DNA of 64,000 nt. Origin: an uncultured Phocaeicola sp. (GTDB lineage Bacteria > Bacteroidota > Bacteroidia > Bacteroidales > Bacteroidaceae). The position numbers were made by a program, and so were the translations under genes. Shown one piece after another: positions 35,822 to 45,412 of the stretch. The stretch spans positions 6,241 through 70,240 of the forward strand of contig CARCZS010000008.1 of assembly GCA_948956705.1 (NCBI GenBank). The letters run 5' to 3'. The notes under the pieces were generated by a model that was given only the letters and a program-made list of their open reading frames with translations, had not been told where the DNA came from and searched no databases. Numbering within the stretch: the first letter of the stretch is position 1; every line of letters starts with the position of its first letter.

Positions 35822-35829
35822 TATATTTG
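35822..35829 (+). promoter_or_regulatory. -7 element of the orphan susC/susD operon
   Basis: TATATTTG, exact consensus. The implied start near 35836 leaves a leader of about 175 bases, long enough for control by a small RNA or attenuation. No clear -33 part. Confidence 0.5.
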
Positions 35830-36012
35830 CGCCCATTATATTATAATTTAAGTTATTGCTCAAAAGCAAGCAGAGCATAATTTATGAAAGAAAATAATAA
35901 AGGGGAAACAAGACAAGCACTGATATAATAAAAAATGAGATAAAGAATTCATCAACATAAAGGTCACAGAAAGTGGCTATTAGTAAAATCCCAAATTAAA
36001 AGCCAAGTTTAT

Positions 36013-39000
36013 ATGAGCAAAATTTCTTTATTTTTATGTAGTTTACTATTTTGTATTACTACATATGCGCAGGAAATTACAGTAACTGGTAAAGTGACAG
36101 CCGGAGGAGAGGAAATGCCGGGTGTTACCATAGCTGTAAAAGGACAACCTCGCGGTACTATTACCAGTGCCAATGGTAATTACCAACTTCAGGTGAGAGG
36201 TAATGAAAGCCTCATCTTTTCTTTTATCGGTTATGAAACAGTCACTATTCCGGTGAATAACCGTAAAGTTATCAATGTAGAACTGAAAGAGAGCAGTCTA
36301 ATGGTAGATGAAGTGGTCATTACTGTGCCTTACGGTACTGCCAAAAAGTCCACTTTTACGGGTTCGGCTAGTTATATTGCCGCAGGAACGATTGAAAAAT
36401 CACAAGTAAGTAATGTATCAAAAGCATTACAAGGAACAGTAGCCGGACTACAATCATTTTCATCAAGTGGACAACCGGGGTCGGATGCAACAATCCTGAT
36501 TCGTGGTGTAGGCTCTGTCAATGCTTCAAACACTCCGCTTTATGTGGTAGATGGTGTGCCTTATGATGGAAATCTGTCTTCTATTGCATCATCGGATATT
36601 GCATCAATCACCGTATTGAAAGACGCTGCATCTGCTGCTCTTTACGGTTCTCGTGCTGCTAATGGTGTAATCATGATTACAACCAAACAAGGGGCTAAAG
36701 ACAGTGCACCTGTTATCGAACTGTCTGCCAAATATGGTTTCTCCAGCCGTGCACGCGCCGACTACGACCAGTTAAATACAAACCAATATTTCGAATTATA
36801 CTGGGAGGCATTACGTAATTATCGTATGGATAACGGTTACTCTGCTGAAGATGCTGCTGCGTGGGCATCAAGCAACGTAGTTGGCCGTTTGGGTATCAAT
36901 CCTTACGGAACCGGAATTCCCGAACCTATCGGTCACAATGGAAAACTGGTATCAGGAGCTACTCCGTTATGGAACGACAGCTGGGACGACGCCCTTTCAC
37001 AAAATGCCCACTACACAGACTTGAACGTGCGTGTCAGTGGCGGTAGCAAGACATCCAAATATTTCGTTTCAGCAGGTTATATGGATGATCAGGGTGCATA
37101 TATCTGTTCAGGATTCAAACGCTATACTCTTCGTGCAAATATAACTTCTGACATCCGGAAATGGTTACAGGTCGGATTAAATGTATCAGGAACCCACTCC
37201 ATTCAGGATTATCCGAAACAAGACGATTCAACGATCAGCAACGTGGTATTATTTGCCCGTTCAGTCCGCCCATTTTATCCGGTATACCAACGTGATTTAG
37301 CAACCGGTGCATATTTATTGGATGAAAACGGTGACCGTCAATTTGACTATGGTGAATATCGCCCGAACTCATACGCTAAATACAACTTATTAGCCTCTAT
37401 GCCTCACGATAAGAGTGAAATTAAACGTGATGCCGCTTCGCTCCGTGGTTTCATTCAAATCACCCCTATTGAAGGTCTTTCTTATAAAATGTCACTAAAC
37501 ATTGACTACAATAGCAAATTCAATCATGACTATGCTAATCCCACTTACGGCCCCAGCTCTATTACAGGCGGTGAAGTAAGTAAATACAACTACCGCACAA
37601 CCGGTATGACCTTCAATAATGTCATTAACTACCAGCATACCTTTAAAGACGTACATAATGTGCGCGTAATGGCCGGACAGGAATATTATGAATATAATAC
37701 CTCTAACTTTGGCGGTTACCGCAGTCAAATTATTATGGATGGTTTCTACGAACCGGATGCAGCCTCTTCTTTAGGTGATTTCGGCGGTAACAGCGACCAA
37801 TACAAATTATTGAGCTTTTTCGGTAGTGCGGAGTACTCATACGATCAAAAATATTTCTTATCAGCATCGGTTCGTTCAGACGGCTCTTCACGCTTCCATC
37901 CCGACCACCGTTGGGGTACTTTCTGGTCTGTAGGAGGTTCTTGGAAAGTGATGCAAGAAAGTTTTATGGAGAAAACATCTTCATGGCTTTCTAACTTGAC
38001 ATTACGTGCCAGCTATGGTGCGCAAGGTAACGATAACATCGGTTATTATGCTTATCAGGCACTCTATTCAATCCGCAATAATCTCGGTGAATCCGGTTTA
38101 CATGCTTCACGCTTGGCTACTCCGAATTTAACATGGGAAACCAACCTGAATACCAACATCGGTTTGGACTTCGGCTTATGGGACAACCGCTTGACCGGTA
38201 CTGTCGAGTTCTTTGAGCGCCGCTCCAAAGATTTGCTATTCTCCAAAGACCTTGTCCAGTCTTCAGGCTTCTCAAGTATGGATGAAAACATTGGCTCCAT
38301 CAAAAACTATGGTTGGGAATTTCAATTATCAGGCTATCCTATCATGACACAAGACTGGAAATGGAAACTTTCTTTCAATGCCACAACTTATAAAAACAAA
38401 ATCACCTCACTGCCATCTGAAGTAATGTGGAGTGGTAATAAGAAATGGGTGAAAGGCGGTTCTTTATATGATTTCTACCTGATAGAATGGGCCGGCATTA
38501 ATTCTGAAAACGGTAATCCGATGTGGTATCGTTATAATACCGAAGGTGACAAAATAACAACGGAAGACTACTCGTCAACCACCACAAACGACAGAGTAAA
38601 ATGCGGTAATTCATTACCCGATTGGACAGGTGGTTTACAGTCCGAACTCTCATACAAAGATTTCACTTTATCGCTTCTCTTCTCTTATTCATTAGGAGGC
38701 AAGATTTACAACAGCGATAAGGTATCCTTGCTGAGCCAAGGCCCTTCAGGAACAGGATGGAGTGTAGATATGCTGGACCGCTGGACTCCAGAAAACCCGA
38801 ATACAGATGTTCCCCGTTTAACAACTTCACCGAAGAGTTCATGGACAAATTCTTCAAACCGCTTTTTGGTAGACCGCTCATACCTGCGTTTGAAGAACAT
38901 CACATTCTCTTATAATCTGCCAAAGTCATTGCTCAACACACTGACATTGAAAGATGCCAGCATCTTCTTCCAAGCAGAAAATATGCTGACATTCACTAAA

Positions 39001-39099
39001 CAGCAAGGTTTAGACCCCGAACAGACATATAGTGGCTCGACCTATTATCGCTATCCGACAATGAAAACCATTTCATTCGGTATCAATGTGAAACTTTAA
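36013..39099 (+). CDS. SusC-like TonB-dependent transporter
   Basis: 1028-residue outer-membrane transporter. Signal peptide (about 1-19, ending TYAQ), then a carboxypeptidase-D regulatory-like domain (about 22-98: TVTGKVTAGGEEMPGVTIAVKG), TonB box area near VDEVVI, plug domain with LYVVDGVPYDG and LYGSRAANGVIMITTK, and a 22-strand barrel ending in ISFGINVKL. It imports a glycan, peptide or cofactor together with the SusD partner 14 bases downstream. It lacks an STN domain, so it is unlikely to signal to an anti-sigma factor. No glycan-degrading enzyme adjoins, so the substrate is open. Confidence 0.95.
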   Translation: MSKISLFLCSLLFCITTYAQEITVTGKVTAGGEEMPGVTIAVKGQPRGTITSANGNYQLQVRGNESLIFSFIGYETVTIPVNNRKVINVELKESSLMVDEVVITVPYGTAKKSTFTGSASYIAAGTIEKSQVSNVSKALQGTVAGLQSFSSSGQPGSDATILIRGVGSVNASNTPLYVVDGVPYDGNLSSIASSDIASITVLKDAASAALYGSRAANGVIMITTKQGAKDSAPVIELSAKYGFSSRARADYDQLNTNQYFELYWEALRNYRMDNGYSAEDAAAWASSNVVGRLGINPYGTGIPEPIGHNGKLVSGATPLWNDSWDDALSQNAHYTDLNVRVSGGSKTSKYFVSAGYMDDQGAYICSGFKRYTLRANITSDIRKWLQVGLNVSGTHSIQDYPKQDDSTISNVVLFARSVRPFYPVYQRDLATGAYLLDENGDRQFDYGEYRPNSYAKYNLLASMPHDKSEIKRDAASLRGFIQITPIEGLSYKMSLNIDYNSKFNHDYANPTYGPSSITGGEVSKYNYRTTGMTFNNVINYQHTFKDVHNVRVMAGQEYYEYNTSNFGGYRSQIIMDGFYEPDAASSLGDFGGNSDQYKLLSFFGSAEYSYDQKYFLSASVRSDGSSRFHPDHRWGTFWSVGGSWKVMQESFMEKTSSWLSNLTLRASYGAQGNDNIGYYAYQALYSIRNNLGESGLHASRLATPNLTWETNLNTNIGLDFGLWDNRLTGTVEFFERRSKDLLFSKDLVQSSGFSSMDENIGSIKNYGWEFQLSGYPIMTQDWKWKLSFNATTYKNKITSLPSEVMWSGNKKWVKGGSLYDFYLIEWAGINSENGNPMWYRYNTEGDKITTEDYSSTTTNDRVKCGNSLPDWTGGLQSELSYKDFTLSLLFSYSLGGKIYNSDKVSLLSQGPSGTGWSVDMLDRWTPENPNTDVPRLTTSPKSSWTNSSNRFLVDRSYLRLKNITFSYNLPKSLLNTLTLKDASIFFQAENMLTFTKQQGLDPEQTYSGSTYYRYPTMKTISFGINVKL

Positions 39100-39113
39100 T
39101 ACAGGAAAAGAAT

Positions 39114-40664
39114 ATGAAGACAATTTTTAAATATATACTTTCAGTTGCATTAGGAGCCAGCATACTGACTTCCTGCGATTTGGATACAATCCCTACAACT
39201 TCTGTAGATGCCGGTTCGGTATTCGGTAAAACAGGAGATGCCGAAAAGGTACTTAACGGCGGTTGGAATTACTTAATGGAAACCTTCAATTCCTACGCTA
39301 ACCCAGGATATGGAGCAATGCTGCGTGCCAATGACGCAATGGGATCGGACGTGGTATTGAATGACAAATACGGTTTTAGATCGCATAATCAATTTAATGC
39401 TATATACGGAAAAGGCGGTACCAACACATTGAGTTGGCTACTTTGCTATCGTGTCATTAATGATTGCAACGGAGTATTGGACAATATCGATAATGCCGAA
39501 GGAACACAAAACGACAGAGATCGCATTAAAGGACAAGCACTTGCATTACGCGGATTCCTTTATCTGCATCTTGCATCATGCTATTCTTTTGCCATCGACA
39601 AAGATCCCAATGCTGTATGCGCCCCTATCTATACAAAATCAACCGATGAGGTTTCTGCTGCTGAAGGAATGCCGGCATCCAGCGTAAGCGAAGTGTATGC
39701 ACAATCTATCAGTGACTTGGAAAAGGCATTAGACCTTATCCCCGAGACATACATACGTAATTCCAAGCATAAGATTGACAATCAAGTTGTATTGGGACTG
39801 CTTTCACGTGCTTGCCTTTACGCACGCCAATGGGAGAAAGCTAAGAATTATTCCGACCAACTTTTGGCAAAAAACAACTATTTAATGAGCGAAAGCGAAT
39901 ATAAAGAAGGTTTTAGTAATGCCGAAAACAAGGAATGGATTTGGGGACATCCTCAAACCAATGACCAGAACAATGCCAGTTATCAGTTTTATTATCTAGA
40001 TACCACTACTCCGGGATCCTATTATTACAGTTTTAATGTAGATCCTTATTTCCGCGACTTATTTGAAGATGGAGACTATCGTAAAGAAATGATATATTGG
40101 GCAACCGACCCGGGAGCAGATGTAGAATCGGCTGCTTATGTATGGATGCGTAATGCGAAATTTAAATTCCGCGACATTCAGAACACTGTTGCCGATATCG
40201 TATTGATGCGTGTTGCCGAAATTTATCTAATCAATGCAGAAGCAAAGGCTCGTCTGAACGATCCGGACGCTGTCAACAAACTGAATGAACTGAAAGCAGC
40301 CAGAGGAGCACAAGCCATTTCAACAAGCCTGACAGGAGAAGATTTACTGGAAGCTATTTGGTTGGAACGCCGCAAAGAACTATGGGGTGAAGGTTTCAGC
40401 TTGATAGACATTATCCGTAACCAGAAAAGTGTAGTTCGCAAAGAATATCCCGACGATAAAATAGATTATACCTATACGGATTCAGAAGGTAAAGAACATA
40501 CCGTAAAAAAGACTCCGCAAGGACACCGTTACTTTAACTTCCCTGACAAGAGCAACTTCTGTCCGAACAGCAAATACTATCTGTATCGTATTACCGACTC
40601 CGAAGAGTTGACTAACACCAAACTGTATAGTGTTTATCCCAAACTTTCCATTTATATGGAATAA
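39114..40664 (+). CDS. SusD/RagB-like surface lipoprotein
   Basis: 516 residues. Lipobox with the lipid cysteine at 21 (ILTSCDLDTIPTT). Helical, TPR-like SusD fold: KGQALALRGFLYLHLASCYSF in the N-terminal half, YLINAEAKARLNDPDAVNKLNELKAAR-type helices (split by length) and IWLERRKELWGEGFSLIDIIR in the C-terminal half are typical RagB/SusD marks. It caps the SusC barrel and binds the substrate outside the cell. Followed by a 143-bp repeated element. Confidence 0.95.
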   Translation: MKTIFKYILSVALGASILTSCDLDTIPTTSVDAGSVFGKTGDAEKVLNGGWNYLMETFNSYANPGYGAMLRANDAMGSDVVLNDKYGFRSHNQFNAIYGKGGTNTLSWLLCYRVINDCNGVLDNIDNAEGTQNDRDRIKGQALALRGFLYLHLASCYSFAIDKDPNAVCAPIYTKSTDEVSAAEGMPASSVSEVYAQSISDLEKALDLIPETYIRNSKHKIDNQVVLGLLSRACLYARQWEKAKNYSDQLLAKNNYLMSESEYKEGFSNAENKEWIWGHPQTNDQNNASYQFYYLDTTTPGSYYYSFNVDPYFRDLFEDGDYRKEMIYWATDPGADVESAAYVWMRNAKFKFRDIQNTVADIVLMRVAEIYLINAEAKARLNDPDAVNKLNELKAARGAQAISTSLTGEDLLEAIWLERRKELWGEGFSLIDIIRNQKSVVRKEYPDDKIDYTYTDSEGKEHTVKKTPQGHRYFNFPDKSNFCPNSKYYLYRITDSEELTNTKLYSVYPKLSIYME

Positions 40665-40692
40665 CAGCGAACTCTAACAAAAAGTAAAGGGA

Positions 40693-40835
40693 GTGTGTCA
40701 AAACTAAACCGACCTATCCCATCGTCAACTGTAGGGGCAGGGTTTGCCTGCCCGAAGACACAAAGTAAACTGTTTTCGGGCGAGCGAACCTCGCCCCTAC
40801 GAACGAAACGACAGCATTATCCACGTTTTGACACA
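40693..40835. repeat. 143-bp palindromic element, copy A
   Basis: Ends are GTGTGTCAAAAC (40693-40704) and GTTTTGACACA (40825-40835). Inside lie two smaller hairpins (GCAGG/CCTGC and GGCGAG/CTCGCC) and GTAGGGGC paired with GCCCCTAC. It is nearly identical to 49628-49771. It encodes nothing and looks like a MITE or REP-type element, perhaps also working as terminator after susD. Confidence 0.85.
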
Positions 40836-40894
40836 ACCCCTTTTTTCATTCACCGATAAACCAAGAATCGTTTATCTTATTTGTTTTTTAGCTC

Positions 40895-42139
40895 CTAAGG
40901 AGATACCAACTTATAAAGTTTGTCGCTGGGGCGTATCTTTTCGGGAACTTTAAATGAAACATGCTGGCCTTTCCGCACCACATCTACCGGCTTCAAATCA
41001 ACCCGCGCCTCATCCGGTGTGAAGAACACGGCACCCGTGGTAGGCCCTGTTATCAACAGCTTGTCACCTACCTTCATTTCGGCCGCCTCCACCAGAAACT
41101 CAGCCACACCGATATTAGAGAAGTATTTAATGCCTTTTCCCACATACACTTTACGTTCAGTTGCTTCGGAACCATAATTCCTGCTCCACTCGCCCAATCG
41201 CTGTCCCAGATAATAACCGTTCCAGAATCCGCGGTTAAAGACAGTTTTCAGACGTTCATCCCACCCCAATTTCTTTTCTTCCGTAAACGTACCTTCCAAA
41301 TACGAACGGATAGCATCTTTATAACATTCCACTACCGTGCGTACATACTCAGGCCCGCGGGCACGCCCTTCAATCTTGAACACACGCACACCGGCCTCAA
41401 TCATTTCATCCATGAAATGAATGGTCTTCAAATCTTTGGGAGACATGATATATTTATTGTCCACTTCCAACTCTATATCACTTTCTTTATCCTTCACTTC
41501 GTATGCACGACGGCAAATCTGCATGCAAGCACCACGATTGGCAGACGCATTCATCTCATGCAGACTGAGATAGCACTTGCCCGACACAGCCATGCATAAC
41601 GCTCCGTGACAGAACATTTCTATCCGGACCAGCTCGCCTTTCGGCCCTTTTATCTGTTCGTTCTGGATAGTATCATAAATCACTTTCACCTGTTTCAGAT
41701 TCAATTCACGTGCCAGCACCACCACATCGGCAAAGCGGGCATAGAATTTCAGAGCCTCTGCATTGCTGATATTCAACTGAGTGGAAAGATGCACCTCCTG
41801 CCCAATCTCATTACAATAAGCCATCACCGCAACATCGGCAGCAATCACAGCACTGATTCCGGCTTCTTTTGCAGCCTCCACAATTGTACGCATCAAGGCA
41901 ATATCCTCATCATAAATAATAGTATTGATGGTCAGATAACTCTTGATGGCATGCTCATCACAAATCTGCGCAATCTCGCGCAAATCATTAATAGTAAATG
42001 TATTGGCAGACCGGGCACGCATATTCAGGCTTTCAATACCAAAATAAATGGAGTCCGCACCTGCCTGTATAGCGGCAGCCAACGACTCACGCGAGCCGAC
42101 AGGAGCCATTATTTCAAAGTCTTTTATAGAAGGTTTCAT
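40895..42139 (-). CDS. U32 family peptidase-like protein (TrhP/YegQ-like)
   Basis: 414 residues from ATG 42139, placed just after a -7 element; a longer frame to 42343 runs through the promoter into dusB and is rejected. U32 family: opening FEIMAPVGSRESLAAAIQAGADSIYFG-like (split), then the signature EMFCHGALCMAVSGKCYLS with the conserved cysteines, and a C-terminal beta-barrel domain. Relatives in E. coli (TrhP, RlhA) hydroxylate tRNA wobble uridine or 23S rRNA. It is divergent from dusB, another tRNA-modification gene. Confidence 0.88.
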   Translation of the reverse strand: MKPSIKDFEIMAPVGSRESLAAAIQAGADSIYFGIESLNMRARSANTFTINDLREIAQICDEHAIKSYLTINTIIYDEDIALMRTIVEAAKEAGISAVIAADVAVMAYCNEIGQEVHLSTQLNISNAEALKFYARFADVVVLARELNLKQVKVIYDTIQNEQIKGPKGELVRIEMFCHGALCMAVSGKCYLSLHEMNASANRGACMQICRRAYEVKDKESDIELEVDNKYIMSPKDLKTIHFMDEMIEAGVRVFKIEGRARGPEYVRTVVECYKDAIRSYLEGTFTEEKKLGWDERLKTVFNRGFWNGYYLGQRLGEWSRNYGSEATERKVYVGKGIKYFSNIGVAEFLVEAAEMKVGDKLLITGPTTGAVFFTPDEARVDLKPVDVVRKGQHVSFKVPEKIRPSDKLYKLVSP

Positions 42140-42161
42140 TATTCTTTTGATTATGTGTGTG

Positions 42162-42169
42162 CAAAGGTA
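42162..42169 (-). promoter_or_regulatory. -7 element of the U32 gene
   Basis: TACCTTTG on the minus strand, exact consensus, 23 bases before ATG 42139; it supports that start. Confidence 0.6.
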
Positions 42170-42181
42170 GGCTTTTTTCCG

Positions 42182-42189
42182 TATTTTTG
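42182..42189 (+). promoter_or_regulatory. -7 element of dusB
   Basis: TATTTTTG, exact consensus, 22 bases before the dusB start; divergent to the element at 42162. Confidence 0.6.
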
Positions 42190-42210
42190 CAGCCAAATAA
42201 CTGTTAGAAT

Positions 42211-43194
42211 ATGAAAATACGCCATATAGACTTGGGGGAACACCCTGTTTTATTAGCTCCGATGGAGGATGTGACCGACCCTGCCTTCCGCTTGATGTGC
42301 AAAAAGTTTGGTGCCGACATGGTATATACCGAGTTCGTATCAAGCGATGCCCTGATACGCTCGGTAGGAAAAACCATGCAGAAGCTGAACATCAATGACG
42401 AAGAACGCCCCGTAGCCATTCAGATTTATGGAAAAGATACCGAGACAATGGTAGAGGCGGCCAAAATAGTGGAAGAAGCACACCCTGACATTCTGGACAT
42501 TAACTTTGGCTGTCCCGTCAAGCGCGTCGCAGGCAAAGGAGCAGGCGCCGGAATGTTGCAGAACATCCCTCTGATGCTGGAAATTACCCGCGCCGTTGTG
42601 GATGCGGTAAAGATTCCCGTCACCGTAAAGACACGCTTGGGATGGGACAACGACCATAAAATCATTGTCAGCCTGGCCGAGCAACTGCAAGATTGCGGCA
42701 TCGAAGCATTAACCATCCACGGACGTACACGCGCACAGATGTATACCGGTGAAGCCGATTGGACGTTGATAGGCGAAGTAAAGAAGAACCCGCGTATACA
42801 TATTCCTATCATCGGCAATGGAGACGTGACCACACCGCAACGTGCCAAAGAGTGTTTTGACCTTTATGGAGTAGATGCCATCATGATTGGACGTGCCAGT
42901 TTCGGACGCCCCTGGATATTCAAAGAAGTGAAGCATTATATAGAAACCGGCGAAGAACTTCCACCTCTGTCTTTCGACTGGAAAATGGATGTCCTCCGCC
43001 AGGAAGTGCTGGACAGCGTCAATCTGTTGGACGAACGCCGCGGTATATTGCATGTACGCCGCCATTTGGCTGCATCACCCATGTTTAAAGGAATTCCTAA
43101 CTTTAAGGAAACGCGTATCGCCATGCTTCGCGCCGAAACAGTCAAGGAGCTTTTCAGTATCCTTGACTATATAAAAGGCAACTATACCCTTTAA
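42211..43194 (+). CDS. dusB: tRNA-dihydrouridine synthase B
   Basis: 327 residues, FMN-dependent TIM-barrel enzyme that reduces uridine in the tRNA D-loop. Marks: VLLAPMEDVTDPAFRLMCKK at the start, the catalytic cysteine in NFGCPVKRVAGKGAGAGML (about residue 100), HGRTRAQMYTG and GNGDVTTPQRAKE for FMN phosphate binding. C-terminal helical tRNA-binding part is present. Its stop overlaps that of the convergent DUF2807 gene in the shared tetranucleotide TTAA. Confidence 0.95.
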   Translation: MKIRHIDLGEHPVLLAPMEDVTDPAFRLMCKKFGADMVYTEFVSSDALIRSVGKTMQKLNINDEERPVAIQIYGKDTETMVEAAKIVEEAHPDILDINFGCPVKRVAGKGAGAGMLQNIPLMLEITRAVVDAVKIPVTVKTRLGWDNDHKIIVSLAEQLQDCGIEALTIHGRTRAQMYTGEADWTLIGEVKKNPRIHIPIIGNGDVTTPQRAKECFDLYGVDAIMIGRASFGRPWIFKEVKHYIETGEELPPLSFDWKMDVLRQEVLDSVNLLDERRGILHVRRHLAASPMFKGIPNFKETRIAMLRAETVKELFSILDYIKGNYTL

Positions 43195-44132
43195 TCATCA
43201 TTGGAACGACGATGACGCTTGCCCTTCGTGCTGTTCTTTTCCACAGTACGGGGGTTTCCGCTGTAAGACACATCGCTATTCTTGCCTTCCTTATTAATGA
43301 TTATCTTTTCGGAAGCATAGCACGAAATGTCACCGGTACTACGCGGAGACGTATAAGCAGTAACTTGTTTCGCTTTCAATGCAGAACCTGTAATGTCACC
43401 GGAACCGCTTAACGAATAATTAGCTTTCGTACACTTGCCCGATAACGTAACATCGCCCGAACCGTTGACCGTACCATTCACTTCATCAGCCGAAATGCCT
43501 TTTACAGTTACATCACCCGAACCGTTGACAGCACTACTCACTCTATCGACCGAAATGCCCTTCACGGCAATATCACCCGAACCATTGACAGCCATGCTCA
43601 TTTCCTCTCCCGAAACATAACCTAAAGTAACATCGCCCGAACCGTTGACAGCGACATTCATCTTACGACATTTCACCTTGTCGGCGTCAATGTCACCACT
43701 GCCATTCACTGTCCAGTTAATGGCATCATTCACGTCAACCCCATTCTTGAAAATAATATCACCCGAACCGTTGACCACAACATTTTTCACCATAGGGGCA
43801 GCTACACAAAGTTCCAGTCTGGTACCATTCTCAAATGAAACGGAATATCCCTTCTTTAACTCAAGAAACAACGTATGGTCTTTTACATACACTTGCACAA
43901 TGTCCTGCAAGTTATCCGGAACAGAGAGTTCCAATTTCTGCTTGCCGGAAGTTTGGGTATAAACAATCTCGCTGCTTCCATTCAGACAGACCGCATCAAA
44001 ACGCCCCACACGCACTTCCTTTGTCACATTGTTCTTACTTGCTCTTATTCTTTCACCTAAAGATTCTGCCCATACTGTTGTAGATACTAACGCCAAGGCA
44101 AATAGCATAAAAATAGATACTAATTTTTTCAT
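43191..44132 (-). CDS. DUF2807 beta-helix protein with VNGSGD repeats
   Basis: 313 residues, exported: signal peptide about 1-22 (ending TTVWAE). The mature part belongs to the DUF2807/GIN family, predicted to fold as a right-handed beta-solenoid. From about residue 115 to 235 the motif VNGSGDI or VNGSGDV recurs about every 18-20 residues, seven or eight times, forming the solenoid rungs. The C-terminus is basic (KGKRHRRSNDD). Function unknown; adhesion or cell-surface sensing has been suggested for the family. It stands alone, with a 22-bp repeat array upstream. Confidence 0.88.
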   Translation of the reverse strand: MKKLVSIFMLFALALVSTTVWAESLGERIRASKNNVTKEVRVGRFDAVCLNGSSEIVYTQTSGKQKLELSVPDNLQDIVQVYVKDHTLFLELKKGYSVSFENGTRLELCVAAPMVKNVVVNGSGDIIFKNGVDVNDAINWTVNGSGDIDADKVKCRKMNVAVNGSGDVTLGYVSGEEMSMAVNGSGDIAVKGISVDRVSSAVNGSGDVTVKGISADEVNGTVNGSGDVTLSGKCTKANYSLSGSGDITGSALKAKQVTAYTSPRSTGDISCYASEKIIINKEGKNSDVSYSGNPRTVEKNSTKGKRHRRSNDD

Positions 44133-44434
44133 AATATTATCGTTTTATATATAAGACGTATCCAGTTGGGCAAACGTTGCAGCCTTTGCGCATTTTTTTT
44201 TCAATTAATTAGCTCCGGGCATTAGTCCGAGTAAGCATTTTCGCCCTTTAGGTTAAGCCTTTCTATCAGTCGGGCTACTACAGTCTTCGGCAGTGGACTG
44301 TACAGTCTACTACAATGGACCGTACAGTCTGCTACGGTGGACTGTACAGTCCGTTGCCGAAGTCCGTAATAATCTTCCGCTTAAAAAGCCTTAGCCGACA
44401 GCAAGAAACCGCTTACTCTTCTATCCATCCGGTT
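44133..44434. other. intergenic region with a second 3 x 22-bp array
   Basis: About 300 bases between two leftward genes, with the array at 44295-44360. The array is flanked by CTTCGGCA and TGCCGAAG, which could pair to enclose it. No perfect promoter element was seen. Confidence 0.7.
44295..44360. repeat. three tandem 22-bp palindromic units
   Basis: Units at 44295-44316, 44317-44338 and 44339-44360, all starting GGAC(T/C)GTACAGTC. The core GACTGTACAGTC is a perfect palindrome in unit 1. Same 22-bp spacing and copy number as at 23523-23588 although the bases differ. Confidence 0.85.
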
Positions 44435-45412
44435 CTATCTGGCCACCAATTGGAACACCACCGAGGCAAACCATCGTTTATACATCCACGTGGCCGCAAT
44501 ATAAATACAAACAGCAGAAACCCAACCGGCAATCACATCTATCAAATAATGCGCCTGAATATAAACCGTGGCACAGCAAAGAAGCACATAAAAGGGTGCC
44601 AGGAAATAGCATAACTTCTTATTTACCCGATAGGCCATAATCATGATAATAGTGGAAATGCCGACATGCGAACTGGGGAAAGCTGCGGTAGGACGTTCAC
44701 CCACTTCCTGAGAAGCCTCTACAAGATTATAAAAGAAACCATGGTCGAAACCGGGACCGGGCAACAAAATATCATTGTGATTGAAATAATCTCCAATCGC
44801 CGGAAAATGTTGCGCCATCACATTATCCATGCCGATAGCAGGAAAGTAAAACTGCGGACCGGCCACAGGAACCAATATATAAATAAGATAATAAATGAAA
44901 AATGAGGTAACCAATACAAAAGACGCCTTCTCAAACCATTCAAAACGGAAAAGGAAATAATAGATTGTCACTATCGCAATCATCGGGTAATAAGCGAAAT
45001 AGCCCAAATTAAAGGGCTCACTGAACCACATGGACGGACAAAGCTCACTGAACTCCACCGACGGCTGGCAACGGAACAGGAATTGTTCTGCAGAAGCAAA
45101 GAAATTATCCAGATTCGGGAATAAACGGTTGAACTCAAAGGTATCGGGATACCAATAAGCCAAAAATGCCATTTGCACAGCCATACGCGTAAATGCGGAT
45201 AACTTGCAAGGATATTTGTGATACAGATATATCAATGCAAAAGTAATAACCACAATACCTGCACGTTCCAGAAGCATTGTGCCGGGGTGATCCATGCGCG
45301 GCCACAATATCAAAACCATGATCGTAGTGAGAGCATTATATATCAAACTGATACTCTCTACGGCAAACAATCCTTTTACACTGTCTACACGTTTGAATAA
45401 ATTTAAAGCCAT
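44435..45412 (-). CDS. PAP2/Aur1-like membrane phosphatase or phosphotransferase
   Basis: 325 residues, about six to eight membrane segments. Active-site motifs of the PAP2 superfamily: PTAAFPSSHVGIST (PSSH) and AHYLIDVIAGW (H and D), both in the second half. The first motif (KXXXXXXRP) is not evident, as in Aur1/Ipt1-type enzymes that transfer inositol phosphate to ceramide. In Bacteroidetes such proteins may act on sphingolipids or isoprenyl diphosphate; undecided. It overlaps the epimerase gene by ten bases and ends the CDF-epimerase-PAP2 unit. Confidence 0.82.
   Translation of the reverse strand: MALNLFKRVDSVKGLFAVESISLIYNALTTIMVLILWPRMDHPGTMLLERAGIVVITFALIYLYHKYPCKLSAFTRMAVQMAFLAYWYPDTFEFNRLFPNLDNFFASAEQFLFRCQPSVEFSELCPSMWFSEPFNLGYFAYYPMIAIVTIYYFLFRFEWFEKASFVLVTSFFIYYLIYILVPVAGPQFYFPAIGMDNVMAQHFPAIGDYFNHNDILLPGPGFDHGFFYNLVEASQEVGERPTAAFPSSHVGISTIIMIMAYRVNKKLCYFLAPFYVLLCCATVYIQAHYLIDVIAGWVSAVCIYIAATWMYKRWFASVVFQLVAR

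Larger units (their letters stand above)
35388..36012. other. intergenic region between argS and susC
   Basis: 625 AT-rich bases without a gene. It holds the argS promoter (35419), the susC promoter (35822) with a leader of about 175 bases, and a 14-bp palindrome TTTTTCTAGAAAAA at 35580-35593. No regulator gene or inverted repeats for phase variation were found. Confidence 0.6.

Noticed and set aside
40744..40953. Reading frame starting MPARRHKVNC, also at 49679
   Set aside because: It is simply the translation of the 143-bp repeat element, present in both copies by shared DNA; no coding evidence.
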